This document shows, piece after piece, positions 44,546 through 53,131 of a stretch of 64,000 nt of DNA. Below the pieces are notes generated by a model. That model saw only the letters and a program-made list of their open reading frames with translations. It was not told the DNA's origin and made no database searches. A program made the position numbers and the translations under genes. Position 1 is the stretch's first letter. Every line of letters starts with the position of its first letter. The stretch is from Pseudalkalibacillus salsuginis (GTDB lineage Bacteria; Bacillota; Bacilli; Bacillales; Fictibacillaceae). The stretch covers positions 62,001-126,000 of the forward strand of contig NZ_JAKJHW010000002.1 of NCBI RefSeq assembly GCF_021646685.1, given 5' to 3'.

Positions 44546-44576
44546 AAGGGATCGACTTACAAATAAGCCGATCCCT
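44543..44576 (-). terminator. Terminator after the DUF2922 gene
   Basis: On the minus strand AGGGATCGGCTTA pairs with TAAGTCGATCCCT, then TTTTTAAAGG. Confidence 0.85.
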
Positions 44577-44584
44577 GAAACAAG

Positions 44585-44803
44585 TTATGATAATGGAATA
44601 TCTGTGACATTTCGCTCTACAATACGAGCTCCTTTTTTCGCGACCAGGTCACCACCTGAAGAAACGAATGCATTTTCAGCTAAAATCTGATCCATTGCTG
44701 TTTCCAATGCTACAGTGTCTACAGGTTCCACTGGTTCATCAAGGGATATACGGACTGTCTTTCCCTCTTCGTTTTCAAACAACAATTCAATTTGTTTGGC
44801 CAT
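44585..44803 (-). CDS. DUF2922 family protein
   Basis: 72 residues with the DUF2922 layout: a beta hairpin (IELLFENEEGKTVRISLDEP), a helix (VALETAMDQILAENAF) and a C-terminal basic strand. Function unknown. It is followed by a terminator and the repeat element, then YvrJ. A good ribosome site (AAGGAGGG) precedes ATG 44803. Confidence 0.85.
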   Translation of the reverse strand: MAKQIELLFENEEGKTVRISLDEPVEPVDTVALETAMDQILAENAFVSSGGDLVAKKGARIVERNVTDIPLS

Positions 44804-44837
44804 GAAGATCCCTCCTTTCTTAGATTAGTCGGATGAG

Positions 44838-45056
44838 TTACGCACTAAGGTCAAATGAGTTGGTACGTTCGACATCATTGATTGGAAACTGTTGTAGCGG
44901 TGCCAGTGCCTCGACAATGGCGAAAAGCTGGTCGTGTGTCGCACTGCTTTTTACGTTTGTGAAACTCTTCCGTTTGTAAACCGGCTTTCCTTCAATGTCC
45001 ACCCCAGCATCAAAGGTGATCGTCAACCTTGTGTCGTTAAGAATTGCTGTTGCCAT
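44838..45056 (-). CDS. DUF1659 family protein
   Basis: 72 residues. The start is ATG 45056 because AAAGGGGGTG lies just upstream. DUF1659 features are a strand pair TAILNDTRLTITFDAG and KRKSFTNVKSSA, then a helix. Function unknown. It is the first of the DUF1659-DUF2922-YvrJ trio, 34 bases before DUF2922. Confidence 0.85.
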   Translation of the reverse strand: MATAILNDTRLTITFDAGVDIEGKPVYKRKSFTNVKSSATHDQLFAIVEALAPLQQFPINDVERTNSFDLSA

Positions 45057-45165
45057 TTTCCCACCCCCTTTCACTCTATAAATACAAACTCGGAGGAGGA
45101 AAGGGGGAGGTGGATTTTATATTTTTTTCCGAGCACTACCAGACCCCTGAATAATAATGGACGTG

Positions 45166-45203
45166 AAAAATAAAAGAAGACCTCTACAAGAGAAAGTCTT
45201 CTT
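45166..45203 (-). terminator. Terminator after yitV
   Basis: On the minus strand AAGAAGAC pairs with GTCTTCTT, then TTATTTTTC. Confidence 0.8.
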
Positions 45204-45214
45204 CATGATCTATA

Positions 45215-45982
45215 TTACAATCTTTCTATCACCCATTGTACGGCTTGATGACAGGCATCACGCGTCACCTTGTGGCCAGAGGCAGCGTCAGTCACCATAT
45301 GGATTTGATTTTCTTTAAACATTCCAGATTCCGTAATATCTTCATAAAATCTTTTCGTCAGTTGGTAAGGAACGACATTATCGGCTTTACCATGCCAGAT
45401 CAACAAGGATCGATCACCTATTGATTTAGGGTTTAAAGATAAATCATACGGCTTCAAACTTCTTATTTTGGCTTCTAGTTCTGACACGGATAATGGGAGC
45501 TTCCCACTATTCTTCTGGATGGATTGCACCATCACGTTTGCAAATTCCTCATAGCATGGTGTCCCCATGAGTGAAACAGCGGTTTTGATCCAGTCATACT
45601 GTGTAAGTGCTCCGAACATCGTGATGCTTCCCATCGATGTACCTGCTACTCCGATTCGTCCAGGATCTGTCTTACCGTTTTTCACGTAATGATCAGTGAT
45701 CCCATTCAGCTCTCTTATCCCCTGTATGACGATATCCCAGAATTTCCATTGTCTTTCTTCTGAAGATAAGGGAGCTGCACGCTCCCCATGCAGTGGAAAG
45801 TCTGGCAATATTACACGAAACCCATTCTTGGCAAGCAGATATGCATAGGAAAGGTTCTGTTCCTTCGAACTCGTAAAGCCATGAAGAAATATAAGTGTCG
45901 GCAGTTGTTCTGAAAAAGCTTCTTCTTTTGCAGCATTCAATATGGGGATGTCTTGAATGTATTCTGTACGGATATTGATCAT
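45215..45982 (-). CDS. yitV: Alpha/beta hydrolase, YitV-like putative esterase
   Basis: 255 residues with a full hydrolase fold: the oxyanion motif FLHGFTSS near residue 32, the nucleophile elbow AGTSMGS (GxSxG intact), Asp in WHGKADNVVP and His in ASGHKV. Substrate unknown. Length and genomic place (near yitW, yitU and yitT) match B. subtilis YitV. The start is ATG 45982. Confidence 0.88.
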   Translation of the reverse strand: MINIRTEYIQDIPILNAAKEEAFSEQLPTLIFLHGFTSSKEQNLSYAYLLAKNGFRVILPDFPLHGERAAPLSSEERQWKFWDIVIQGIRELNGITDHYVKNGKTDPGRIGVAGTSMGSITMFGALTQYDWIKTAVSLMGTPCYEEFANVMVQSIQKNSGKLPLSVSELEAKIRSLKPYDLSLNPKSIGDRSLLIWHGKADNVVPYQLTKRFYEDITESGMFKENQIHMVTDAASGHKVTRDACHQAVQWVIERL

Positions 45983-46078
45983 GGTTCACCTGCTCAAACG
46001 ATTGATATCTTTATTTTACCAGATTGGTAATAGGGAAATAAAATGAGGCAACCTGGGGTTAATAGGAAAGGAACACAG

Positions 46079-46104
46079 GAAAAGCACCCACAATCGGTGG
46101 ATGC
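46079..46104 (-). terminator. Terminator after the YtxH-like gene
   Basis: On the minus strand GCATCCAC pairs with GTGGGTGC and is followed by TTTTCC. Confidence 0.75.
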
Positions 46105-46118
46105 CTTTCAAAATAAGT

Positions 46119-46391
46119 CTACTGTTGAGTTTTGTTGTAATAGTCTACACTTGTTTGGGCCCCTTCAGAAACCATCTTGCTGTCTTCCATATCTTTTGGT
46201 TCTCCAGCCTTTTCGATAGGTACATTTGAATTCCTGAACTTAGTTGTACGGTCTTTCACTTTCGTAGAAAAGTCTGTCAGGGTCTCTTTTACCTTGATTC
46301 GGTTTGAACGATCTTTCAGATAGAAAGTAGCCGCTCCTGCTACACTTGCTGCAACCCCTGACATGATAGCTGTTTTCGGTTTGAATTTCAT
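46119..46391 (-). CDS. YtxH-like small membrane-associated protein
   Basis: 90 residues: a glycine/alanine-rich hydrophobic start (IMSGVAASVAGAATFYLK, about 9-26), then a charged amphipathic region (DRSNRIKVKETLTDFSTKVK). This resembles YtxH-type general stress proteins, but I do not assign a family with confidence. GAGGAGG precedes ATG 46391. It stands between yitV and the NhaC gene on the same strand. Confidence 0.6.
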   Translation of the reverse strand: MKFKPKTAIMSGVAASVAGAATFYLKDRSNRIKVKETLTDFSTKVKDRTTKFRNSNVPIEKAGEPKDMEDSKMVSEGAQTSVDYYNKTQQ

Positions 46392-46488
46392 TCTAGTAAA
46401 ACCTCCTCAGGTAGTCTTATTCCTTAGTTACCCTTTCTATAAGACAATAAACACCCAGGTTCTTCCTATTTCAATGTTCTTATCACGC

Positions 46489-47976
46489 TTATTGTTCATT
46501 TTGGTAATTCTTCGGATGGATTTCTTCCCCGCTTTTACCTGTATATCGGAGACCCCATCCTGTAAATGCTGCTATGAACATGACGATCAACAATCCCCAG
46601 CCTTGAAAGACGTACGGGAATACATCTGTCGGCTCTACGATCGTCAGGAAGTCATAATCCTTTGCTGCTCCTTTAATCGTCGCCCATGCAAGTAATACAC
46701 CGCCACTCCATGGGAAAATATATCCCAATGATGAAGACACGGTATCAAGAAAATTAGCTCGTCGGTACGGATGGATATTGAATTCTTTACCAAGCTTACG
46801 AACAAATGGTGCTGCAGCAATCTCAGCTGCTGTATTGATCGTGATGAAGACATTTAATGCCGCAACAATCGCAAAAATGGATAATTCCGCCCTGCGAACA
46901 ACATTATTGATGAGTTTCATGAAGAAGTTTCGAATCGCTTCCATCGTACCTGCTACTTCAAGTAAATGTGCTGCGGATAGAATGAATAAGATCAAGATTG
47001 CCATGTTGAAGTAACCACCGATTCCACTCATCAATGCGCCTTCTACTACCGGGGTCCCGTTTTCTTTATGAATCGAGATGACTTCACTTAATGGCGTTCC
47101 AGTCAGGAAAATAACTGCTATGGATGAAACAATTCCCCATGTCAAGGAAGTAAGTAAGTGATGTCCGCTCAACGCCAAGTATAGGACGAGGATGAATGGC
47201 AGCAGTAACCATAAGCCTGCTGGATCTACCTGCTGCTCAAGCTGAGCAAGCGCATTTGTATTCTCAATGCTCCCTCCTCCTCCGAAAATGATGAATAAAA
47301 TCAATGACGGAATTGCAGCAACAATCGAATACTTGAACCTGGAGCGAACGACCCCTGGAACATCCGCTTCTTGAGTAGTCGCCGATACAATTGTGGTATC
47401 TGATACAGGCGCCAGGTTATCACCAAAAACAGCACCACTTAAAATTGCTGCTAATAACACAACAGGATCCGCTCCTAGGACAAGGCCAGCTGGATACATG
47501 AGGATTCCAAAGGTGGCAACAGTTCCGTAACCTGTACCGACTGCAGTTGAAAATAGTGCTGCCAGTAAAAAAGTGAGCCCGACAAAAAAGCCTCCTTCAA
47601 GACCAGTTTGGAACCCGAACCAGATTAGTCCGTCTACCAAACCTCCTGCAGAAAGCAGTTTTGCAAACATCCCTGCCCAAAACCACGCGATGACCGCGAT
47701 GACCCCTATCGGTTGAGCCATCCCTGAAAACAGAGTTTGTGCATAATCAGCCCATTTGGATTTACAAAAAAATAAACCGATCAATATTCCTAGGACCATA
47801 CCAAGAACAAGCGCTTCTTCTGTTACTAATTCAAGGACACTTAAGGTTATAGCCCATACGATGAAAAAGATGAGAGGAATAGTTGCTGCAAAGACTCCCC
47901 CACGAAATTCAAGGCGTTCAATCTTTTTCTTGCCGATCGCCTCTTTCACTTCGCTCGTATGATGTTCATTTCCCAT
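46489..47976 (-). CDS. NhaC family Na+/H+ antiporter
   Basis: Integral membrane protein, 495 residues with about 11-12 helices. The NhaC signature GAVFGDNLAPVSDTTI near residue 190 is intact and VGTGYGTVATFG precedes it. Such proteins exchange Na+ for protons, or malate/lactate in some members, so the ion specificity is inferred. GGAGGAAGG precedes ATG 47976. It may serve sodium or alkaline pH tolerance. Confidence 0.9.
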   Translation of the reverse strand: MGNEHHTSEVKEAIGKKKIERLEFRGGVFAATIPLIFFIVWAITLSVLELVTEEALVLGMVLGILIGLFFCKSKWADYAQTLFSGMAQPIGVIAVIAWFWAGMFAKLLSAGGLVDGLIWFGFQTGLEGGFFVGLTFLLAALFSTAVGTGYGTVATFGILMYPAGLVLGADPVVLLAAILSGAVFGDNLAPVSDTTIVSATTQEADVPGVVRSRFKYSIVAAIPSLILFIIFGGGGSIENTNALAQLEQQVDPAGLWLLLPFILVLYLALSGHHLLTSLTWGIVSSIAVIFLTGTPLSEVISIHKENGTPVVEGALMSGIGGYFNMAILILFILSAAHLLEVAGTMEAIRNFFMKLINNVVRRAELSIFAIVAALNVFITINTAAEIAAAPFVRKLGKEFNIHPYRRANFLDTVSSSLGYIFPWSGGVLLAWATIKGAAKDYDFLTIVEPTDVFPYVFQGWGLLIVMFIAAFTGWGLRYTGKSGEEIHPKNYQNEQ

Positions 47977-48164
47977 AAACCTTCCTCCATTTCATAAAAA
48001 CATGCTAACTATAATAACATATTTTCTTTTTGTTCGACAGGGTTCGGGAAACTTACAATTATTGGACTTTTTCAAATCGCCTAGGTAAAATGATACACAT
48101 GCTATACCAAAGCGAAGTCGCCTTCTGAACGATGCAGCTTCAATATTTTTGAGGAGGACCAGGG

Positions 48165-48986
48165 ATGTCACAACCATATTTGATAGCCGTTGATCTCGAC
48201 GGCACATTATTGAAAGATGATAAAACCGTTTCCATACAAACAAAAAAAGTTTTGAAACGAGCAATGGAACATGGCCATCATGTCGTGATCTCAACCGGAA
48301 GGCCTTACCGTGGCAGTGAACAATTCTATCATGAACTTGATCTAACTACTCCTATTATTAACTTCAATGGCGCCTTCATCCATCACCCTAAAAATCCTGG
48401 TTGGGGTCGCTTTCATTCACCGATGGACATGGATGTGGCACAAAGCATCATTGAAACCTGTTTGGAATTCGAAGTGAAAAATGTGATTGCTGAAGTACTT
48501 GATGACGTCTATTTGCATTACGAAGATGAATTTATCATCAATTCATTTTTAATCGACAAAACAAACCTCAATATAGGCAATCTGATACAAGTATTGCCAC
48601 ATAACCCGACTTCCATATTGGTTCGTCCAAATGACCACCATGTAAAAGAATTGAGGGAGCTGCTCAAGGCTAAACATGCTGAAGTCATCGATCATAGAGT
48701 ATGGGGCGCCCCATGGAACATCATCGAAGTCGTAAAAGCTGGTTTGAACAAAGCAGTCGGTTTGAAACGAGTAGCTGAATCATTGAACATTCCACAAGAA
48801 AGGGTTATCGCTTTCGGGGATGAAGATAACGATTTGGAGATGATCGAATACGCAGGGCATGGGATTGCAATGGGTAATGCAATTCCTGAACTTAAAAATA
48901 TTGCCAATGGAATCACAAAATCGAATGAAGATGACGGAATCGCTTACTTCCTAGAAGATTTATTAGCTTTAAAGGAAAGTGTATAG
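48165..48986 (+). CDS. yitU: HAD superfamily Cof-type phosphatase (YitU)
   Basis: 273-residue hydrolase of the Cof/HAD-IIB class, which dephosphorylates sugar or flavin phosphates. The nucleophile motif is AVDLDGTLL (D10, D12), with STGRPYRG as motif II and AFGDEDNDLEMIEYAGHGIA as motif IV. GAGGAGGACC lies before the ATG. It lies next to yitV and yitT, the B. subtilis arrangement; a role in riboflavin metabolism is reported for some YitU proteins, from memory only. Confidence 0.92.
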   Translation: MSQPYLIAVDLDGTLLKDDKTVSIQTKKVLKRAMEHGHHVVISTGRPYRGSEQFYHELDLTTPIINFNGAFIHHPKNPGWGRFHSPMDMDVAQSIIETCLEFEVKNVIAEVLDDVYLHYEDEFIINSFLIDKTNLNIGNLIQVLPHNPTSILVRPNDHHVKELRELLKAKHAEVIDHRVWGAPWNIIEVVKAGLNKAVGLKRVAESLNIPQERVIAFGDEDNDLEMIEYAGHGIAMGNAIPELKNIANGITKSNEDDGIAYFLEDLLALKESV

Positions 48987-49032
48987 TACCTCCTTTTGCG
49001 GGATACTAAATCATGAAGGGGGTTTACAAATT

Positions 49033-49185
49033 ATGAGCAAGAAAAACCAATCAAAGCGTGCGGTTGAACAGGGTGCAGAACGCGTTCAAGAAAATGAGGC
49101 GTATGAAACCAGGACGACCATGTCTGAAGCTGATCGAAATCGGCAAAAGGAAAGATCTGAACTTCAAACAAGAGGTGGAGTATAA
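49033..49185 (+). CDS. Small hydrophilic protein, 50 residues
   Basis: Not recognised. The sequence (MSKKNQSKRAVEQGAERVQE...) is almost wholly Lys, Arg, Glu, Gln and Asn, with no hydrophobic segment. Such composition is common in small spore or stress proteins, but no family motif was recognised. AGGGGG lies about ten bases before the ATG at 49033. It follows yitU by 46 bases and ends at a hairpin terminator. Confidence 0.65.
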   Translation: MSKKNQSKRAVEQGAERVQENEAYETRTTMSEADRNRQKERSELQTRGGV

Positions 49186-49200
49186 TCAAACGTGATTTTA

Positions 49201-49240
49201 GATGACCCAGAGGGCATTGAATGCCTTTTGTGGTCATTTT
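49201..49240. terminator. Hairpin terminator after the small hydrophilic gene
   Basis: GATGACC and AGGGCAT pair with ATGCCTT and GGTCAT across a short loop, then TTTTCATT. Confidence 0.65.
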
Positions 49241-49292
49241 CATTCTAATAAAAGGCTTGTTAAATTAATGAATTTCTCAAAAATCACCAATT

Positions 49293-49492
49293 AAGAAAGC
49301 GCAAGCGCCCTGATCAGCCACTAAGGTCAACGAGAAGGCCCGAACCAATCAAAGTTCGGTTCTATGGGAGTAAACACTTCGACCTAAATCAATGTGTCAA
49401 ACACCGCAGGAGGTCTGAAGTGATCCAAGTGGTTAGGCGGTGGAGCTAGACATTTCTTTATTGAAAAAAATTTTATACTTTCTTATCTTTTG
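49293..49492 (+). repeat. Dispersed repeat element, copy 6 (long form)
   Basis: AAGAAAGCGCAAGCGCCCTG starts the element; the internal segment GAACCAATCAAAGTTCGGTTC is a GAACC/GGTTC hairpin shared with copy 2, then CAATGTGTC, GCAGGAGGTCTGAAGTGATC and TTAGGCGGTGGAGCTAGACA. Tail TTTTATACTTTCTTATC is clear. Between two convergent genes. Confidence 0.87.
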
Positions 49493-49551
49493 AAAAAGGA
49501 CTGTCAGAACCACCAAAATCGGCGTTGGTCCTGTCAGCCCTTTCTAACCTT

Positions 49552-50121
49552 TCATACAGCTTTCACATAAATGCTCTTGACTTCATCTAAAATTAGTTCA
49601 GATAGGAATAAGTACGCTCTTTCATTGAAATGTAATCCATCTTGCGTAAGCATTTTTTCGTACAAGTTATTTTTAGTAAAATAAGTCCATAGGTCAATGA
49701 AGTGACACCCACGTTTAGATGCAATTTTTTTCACAGCTTCTGCATACTTTTCAAGTTCTTTATTGCTTCGTTTCTTTTGATGAGAATCGATGATCGGCGG
49801 TGGGCTGATGATGATCGTCTTTTCTGCTGTTATCCGGTCGATCATGATTTCCAGATTCCGTTTAAATTCTTGCATGTTGATCCGCCTATGTTCACTCGCA
49901 TCGTTTGAGCCGAACAAGATTGTCACAAGGTCTGGTGAATGCCGTAATACATCATCTTGCAGACGTGCAAGTGCTGCCCTTGTCGTTTCACCCGAAATGC
50001 CAGAATTGACGATTGTCCAATCCTTAAGGTTATTCCTCAACCGAGGCGTCAACTTTTCAAAACCGTCTAAACTTTCTTCCATAGCAGTATGGCTGTCTCC
50101 AAAACATACTAATGTCGGCAA
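49552..50121 (-). CDS. SGNH/GDSL family hydrolase
   Basis: 189 residues. Block I FGDSHTAM carries the nucleophile Ser near residue 10 (GDSH), block II Gly in SGISGETT, block III FGSNDAS and block V DGLHFN complete the SGNH set. Such enzymes deacylate lipids or polysaccharides. The start is TTG at 50121, six bases after AGGAGGGG; an upstream TTG at 50139 is discarded. It follows the Dph6-like gene by 24 bases, so they probably share a transcript. Confidence 0.88.
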   Translation of the reverse strand: MPTLVCFGDSHTAMEESLDGFEKLTPRLRNNLKDWTIVNSGISGETTRAALARLQDDVLRHSPDLVTILFGSNDASEHRRINMQEFKRNLEIMIDRITAEKTIIISPPPIIDSHQKKRSNKELEKYAEAVKKIASKRGCHFIDLWTYFTKNNLYEKMLTQDGLHFNERAYLFLSELILDEVKSIYVKAV

Positions 50122-50145
50122 ATTAGTCCCCTCCTTCAACGTAGT

Positions 50146-50811
50146 TTAATCTAAGTCAATGTACTTATACTTTCCAAGCAAACTGTGAGGTTTTAGATTT
50201 GCTTCAAAATGGATCGTCTTATTGAATAGTGGACCACCGTAAGTGAATGTATGGAATTCCCCATGTTCGCCACAAGGATCGACGGAACTTGGAAGATACA
50301 AAAGAAAGTCTTCATCAAAATCATTACCAAGAAAAATTTCATGCACCTTCTTTATATCTATCCCACAGATGACAGCTTTGTAACCACGTGACAGAAATTT
50401 TGCAGTCAATTCACGGGTTGATCTCCCCCATAATGGAAAGGAAGCTTCCAGGGGCATATTATTTAAAAGCGATTCTCGATAGGCACGTAGATCTTCGAGA
50501 AAAATGTCCCCGAAAACGACTGAATTGAATCCCTGATCAATTAGTGAAGCAAATTCCTTATGTATTATATCCTGATATTCTATGTTTGAAGGTCTATGTG
50601 GTAAGGGAACCGGCAATAGCGGAATTCGAAGAGATTTTGCTTGAGCTTTTATCAAATCTATATGTATCCCATGAAAAGGGACTCTGTTTGTCGTCTGATC
50701 ATAAGTCGTCAAAAGGTAAGCGACATTGGCGTGATTTGTTTCATGTATCCTATCGAGCGCCATCATACAATCCTTGCCACCGCTCCAGAAAAGAACTGCT
50801 CGGTTAACCAT
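50146..50811 (-). CDS. Dph6-related ATP pyrophosphatase domain protein
   Basis: 221 residues with the PP-loop SGGKDC near residue 10 and the terminal GEFHTFTYGGPLF block of the Dph6 family. In archaea and eukaryotes the family amidates diphthine, but bacteria lack diphthamide, so the substrate here is unknown. GGGGGG lies before ATG 50811. Tandem with a GDSL hydrolase gene. Confidence 0.82.
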   Translation of the reverse strand: MVNRAVLFWSGGKDCMMALDRIHETNHANVAYLLTTYDQTTNRVPFHGIHIDLIKAQAKSLRIPLLPVPLPHRPSNIEYQDIIHKEFASLIDQGFNSVVFGDIFLEDLRAYRESLLNNMPLEASFPLWGRSTRELTAKFLSRGYKAVICGIDIKKVHEIFLGNDFDEDFLLYLPSSVDPCGEHGEFHTFTYGGPLFNKTIHFEANLKPHSLLGKYKYIDLD

Positions 50812-50915
50812 TCCATCCCCCCTTTTTCATCCCGGTTTATTGTAAAGAGAAAAACTTCTCCATGAGCAGACAAACATTCTTTCACATATATGTTCGAACG
50901 AATTTCCCACTTTCC

Positions 50916-50936
50916 GTACATGACTTTTTCATGTAC
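50916..50936. repeat. Short 8-bp stem inverted repeat
   Basis: GTACATGA (50916-50923) and TCATGTAC (50929-50936) pair with a five-base loop. It lies between the divergent Dph6-like and acetyltransferase genes. No T run follows, so a regulatory role is as likely as a terminator. Confidence 0.4.
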
Positions 50937-51074
50937 CCTTCTATATAGACGATGGTTCAAACGAAAAGGTTTCCTTTTTTAAGAGAAAAGTAAAAATTAT
51001 ATTTAATGAAGCTTTTTGCAGGAATTCAGCAGTTGACATTGAATTAGGAAAGTGGGTCATAGGAGGGTTACACC

Positions 51075-51527
51075 ATGAAAATTTATGAAGTAGATCGAGA
51101 AATTTCCCATGCTACAAGACAAAGTATTGCAAACCTATTAACGCAGCAACGAACCAGTCACGAAAAATCCGGAACGTACGATCAAATATTGACGGGGATC
51201 CACCTTGCACTTGAAAGCAAAGACACTGCTTATATCGTAGTCGCAGAAATTGAAGAAGAGATTGTCGGAGTCGCCTTTTTTAACATCGGAATCAGCTTAG
51301 CTCGTGGAGGGCATTACATGTGGCTGAATGAGCTTTATGTTCAAGAGGACCAACGGAACAAAGGGATCGCCCGCAAATTATTGCTTCATGTGATCTATTG
51401 GGCTGAAAGAAACGGGATTAAGTCGATCGAGCTTGAAACAGGGATCAATAACGCTGTCACCAAGCACATTTACCATTCTCTTGGTTTTTATGAGGTTGTA
51501 TCAAAACGTTATGGCTTTTCTTTTTAA
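51075..51527 (+). CDS. GNAT family N-acetyltransferase
   Basis: 150 residues. The GNAT core is complete: AYIVVAEIEEEIVGVAFFNI, then YMWLNELYVQEDQRNKGIARKLL with the RNKGIA acetyl-CoA loop, and LETGINNAVTKHIYHSLGFY. Substrate unknown. AGGAGGGTT precedes ATG 51075. The following NifU-N gene is 53 bases away. Confidence 0.88.
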   Translation: MKIYEVDREISHATRQSIANLLTQQRTSHEKSGTYDQILTGIHLALESKDTAYIVVAEIEEEIVGVAFFNIGISLARGGHYMWLNELYVQEDQRNKGIARKLLLHVIYWAERNGIKSIELETGINNAVTKHIYHSLGFYEVVSKRYGFSF

Positions 51528-51580
51528 AATCCATCAATTTTGCTACAATCGAATTAATGTATGAAGGGAGCAATGACACA

Positions 51581-51841
51581 ATGGCAATTGAATTTACAAT
51601 CGACCCAACACCAAACCCGAATGCACTTAAATTTTCAGCAAATCAACCTTTATTTGACGGGAGACTTTCTTACCGGCAAGGTGATGCTCCTGAAGATAAA
51701 GTTGCTTCGGCACTACTCGATATCGAAGGCGTGGAATCGATCTTCGGGTTCCAAGATTTCATTACAGTGAACAAAACGCCTGACGGTGATTGGGATCTGA
51801 TCGTACCTAAAGTACAAGAAGTATTCCAAAATTCATATTGA
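51581..51841 (+). CDS. NifU N-terminal (scaffold) domain protein
   Basis: 86 residues with the DPTPNPNALKFSANQPLF signature near residue 7 and DIEGVESIFGFQDFITVNK. This domain occurs at the front of Nfu-type iron-sulfur carriers; here it stands alone, without the C-terminal CxxC domain, so it probably binds or presents a cluster protein rather than carry one itself. The start is ATG 51581; GGGAG lies upstream. Confidence 0.85.
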   Translation: MAIEFTIDPTPNPNALKFSANQPLFDGRLSYRQGDAPEDKVASALLDIEGVESIFGFQDFITVNKTPDGDWDLIVPKVQEVFQNSY

Positions 51842-51907
51842 AACATCCAAGGTCTATACGACCACATTCAGCGGACACCATAGACCTTATCTGGCTAAAA
51901 TACTTTT

Positions 51908-52063
51908 AAGAAAAGCGTAAACGCCCTGATCAGCCACGAAGGTCACTGGACAGTCCGACGAGGAAGCTGTTGCCGCCGCAGGAGGGTGAAGTGATCCGAG
52001 TGGTTGGGGGTTGGATCTAAACATTCCATCTTCGAAAACAAAATATTTATCCTTTCTAATCTT
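51908..52063 (+). repeat. Dispersed repeat element, copy 7 (short form)
   Basis: AAGAAAAGCGTAAACGCCCT, GATCAGCCACGAAGGTCACT, CCGACGAGGAAGC, GCCGCCGCAGGAGGGTGAAG, GATCCGAGTGGTTGGGGGTT and the tail CATCTTCGAAAAC follow in the common order. It lies between the convergent NifU-N and yitT genes. Confidence 0.87.
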
Positions 52064-52065
52064 TC

Positions 52066-52106
52066 AAAAAAAAAGAAAACCCATGGAACTTTTGTCCGTG
52101 GGTTTT
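52066..52106 (-). terminator. Terminator after yitT
   Basis: On the minus strand AAAACCCA pairs with TGGGTTTT, then a nine-base T run. Confidence 0.85.
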
Positions 52107-52119
52107 CCTTTTCAAAAGA

Positions 52120-52962
52120 TTAATCCTGCCGGAAGAATCCGAAGATCCCTGTCGTATTGACGATGTTCGTGAATGCATGTGGATCGACTTCCTTTATGGC
52201 TTGTTCCAGATCATACAATTCATAACGGGTTACGACGATGATCAGAAGCTCTTTATCCTCATCCGTAAACCCACCTTTTGCAGGAATTTTGGTAATGCCG
52301 CGAACCATTTTTTGATGGACCGCTTGCTGGATTTCCTTCCCCTTCTTCGTAATGATCATTGCAGTCAGTTTTTCATGACGGGTATGGATGACATCGATGA
52401 CACGTGAGGTTACATAGAGAGTCACGAGTGTATATAAGGCTTTTTCCCATCCGTATAATAACCCAGCTGTTAAGATGATCGCTGCATTTAGAGTAAAGAA
52501 ATAGCTGCCGATTGGCCGGTCTTTCATACGGGAAAGGACCATCGCTATAATATCCATCCCCCCTGTTGAGGCACCCCATTTTAAGGTGAAACCAATCCCG
52601 ACTGCAGCGATAACACCGCCAAAAACAGCGTTCAACAGTATGTCCTCTGAAATGACTTTTATAGGTATGATTTCAAGGGAGAAAGTTGTAGCAGCAACGC
52701 TGACGATACTGTAGAAAGTGAAAGATTTACCAACCTTCATCCAACCTAGAATCGCTACAGGAATATTCAAGATGAATAATAAGATACCAGTTGATGCCGG
52801 AACAGGTGTATTGCGCAAAACACCAGCGAGTAATTGGGCAATCCCCGTGAATCCGCTGGCATAGACGTTTGCTGGGATCAAGAAGTAATTAAGTGATATT
52901 GCACCGAGTACGGCACCTATCAAAATGAATAAGATTTTTTTGAGTTCAGTAACGAACGACAT
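52120..52962 (-). CDS. yitT: YitT family membrane protein
   Basis: 280 residues with about six hydrophobic helices in the first 170 and a cytoplasmic C-terminal DUF2179 domain (GKEIQQAVHQKMVRGITKIP then GGFTDEDKELLIIVVTRYE). The start is ATG 52962, since GAAGGG precedes it; this equals the B. subtilis length. Function unknown. It is convergent with the NifU-N gene. Confidence 0.92.
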   Translation of the reverse strand: MSFVTELKKILFILIGAVLGAISLNYFLIPANVYASGFTGIAQLLAGVLRNTPVPASTGILLFILNIPVAILGWMKVGKSFTFYSIVSVAATTFSLEIIPIKVISEDILLNAVFGGVIAAVGIGFTLKWGASTGGMDIIAMVLSRMKDRPIGSYFFTLNAAIILTAGLLYGWEKALYTLVTLYVTSRVIDVIHTRHEKLTAMIITKKGKEIQQAVHQKMVRGITKIPAKGGFTDEDKELLIIVVTRYELYDLEQAIKEVDPHAFTNIVNTTGIFGFFRQD

Positions 52963-53131
52963 GTGCATCCCTTCTTTCATCTCCTAGTAGAACGTACTAT
53001 TTTTAACAGATGTTGTTTCGATTTGTCAATGGATTTTTCCCAACAAAAATCAACATATCATTGCTTTTTACACTTGCCAAGGCTACACTTAGAGAAAAGT
53101 CGTAAATGCAATGAACATGTGAGGTGTAATA

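Noticed and set aside
48994-49020. Weak hairpin between yitU and the small hydrophilic gene
   Set aside because: Stem is short with mismatches and no T run.
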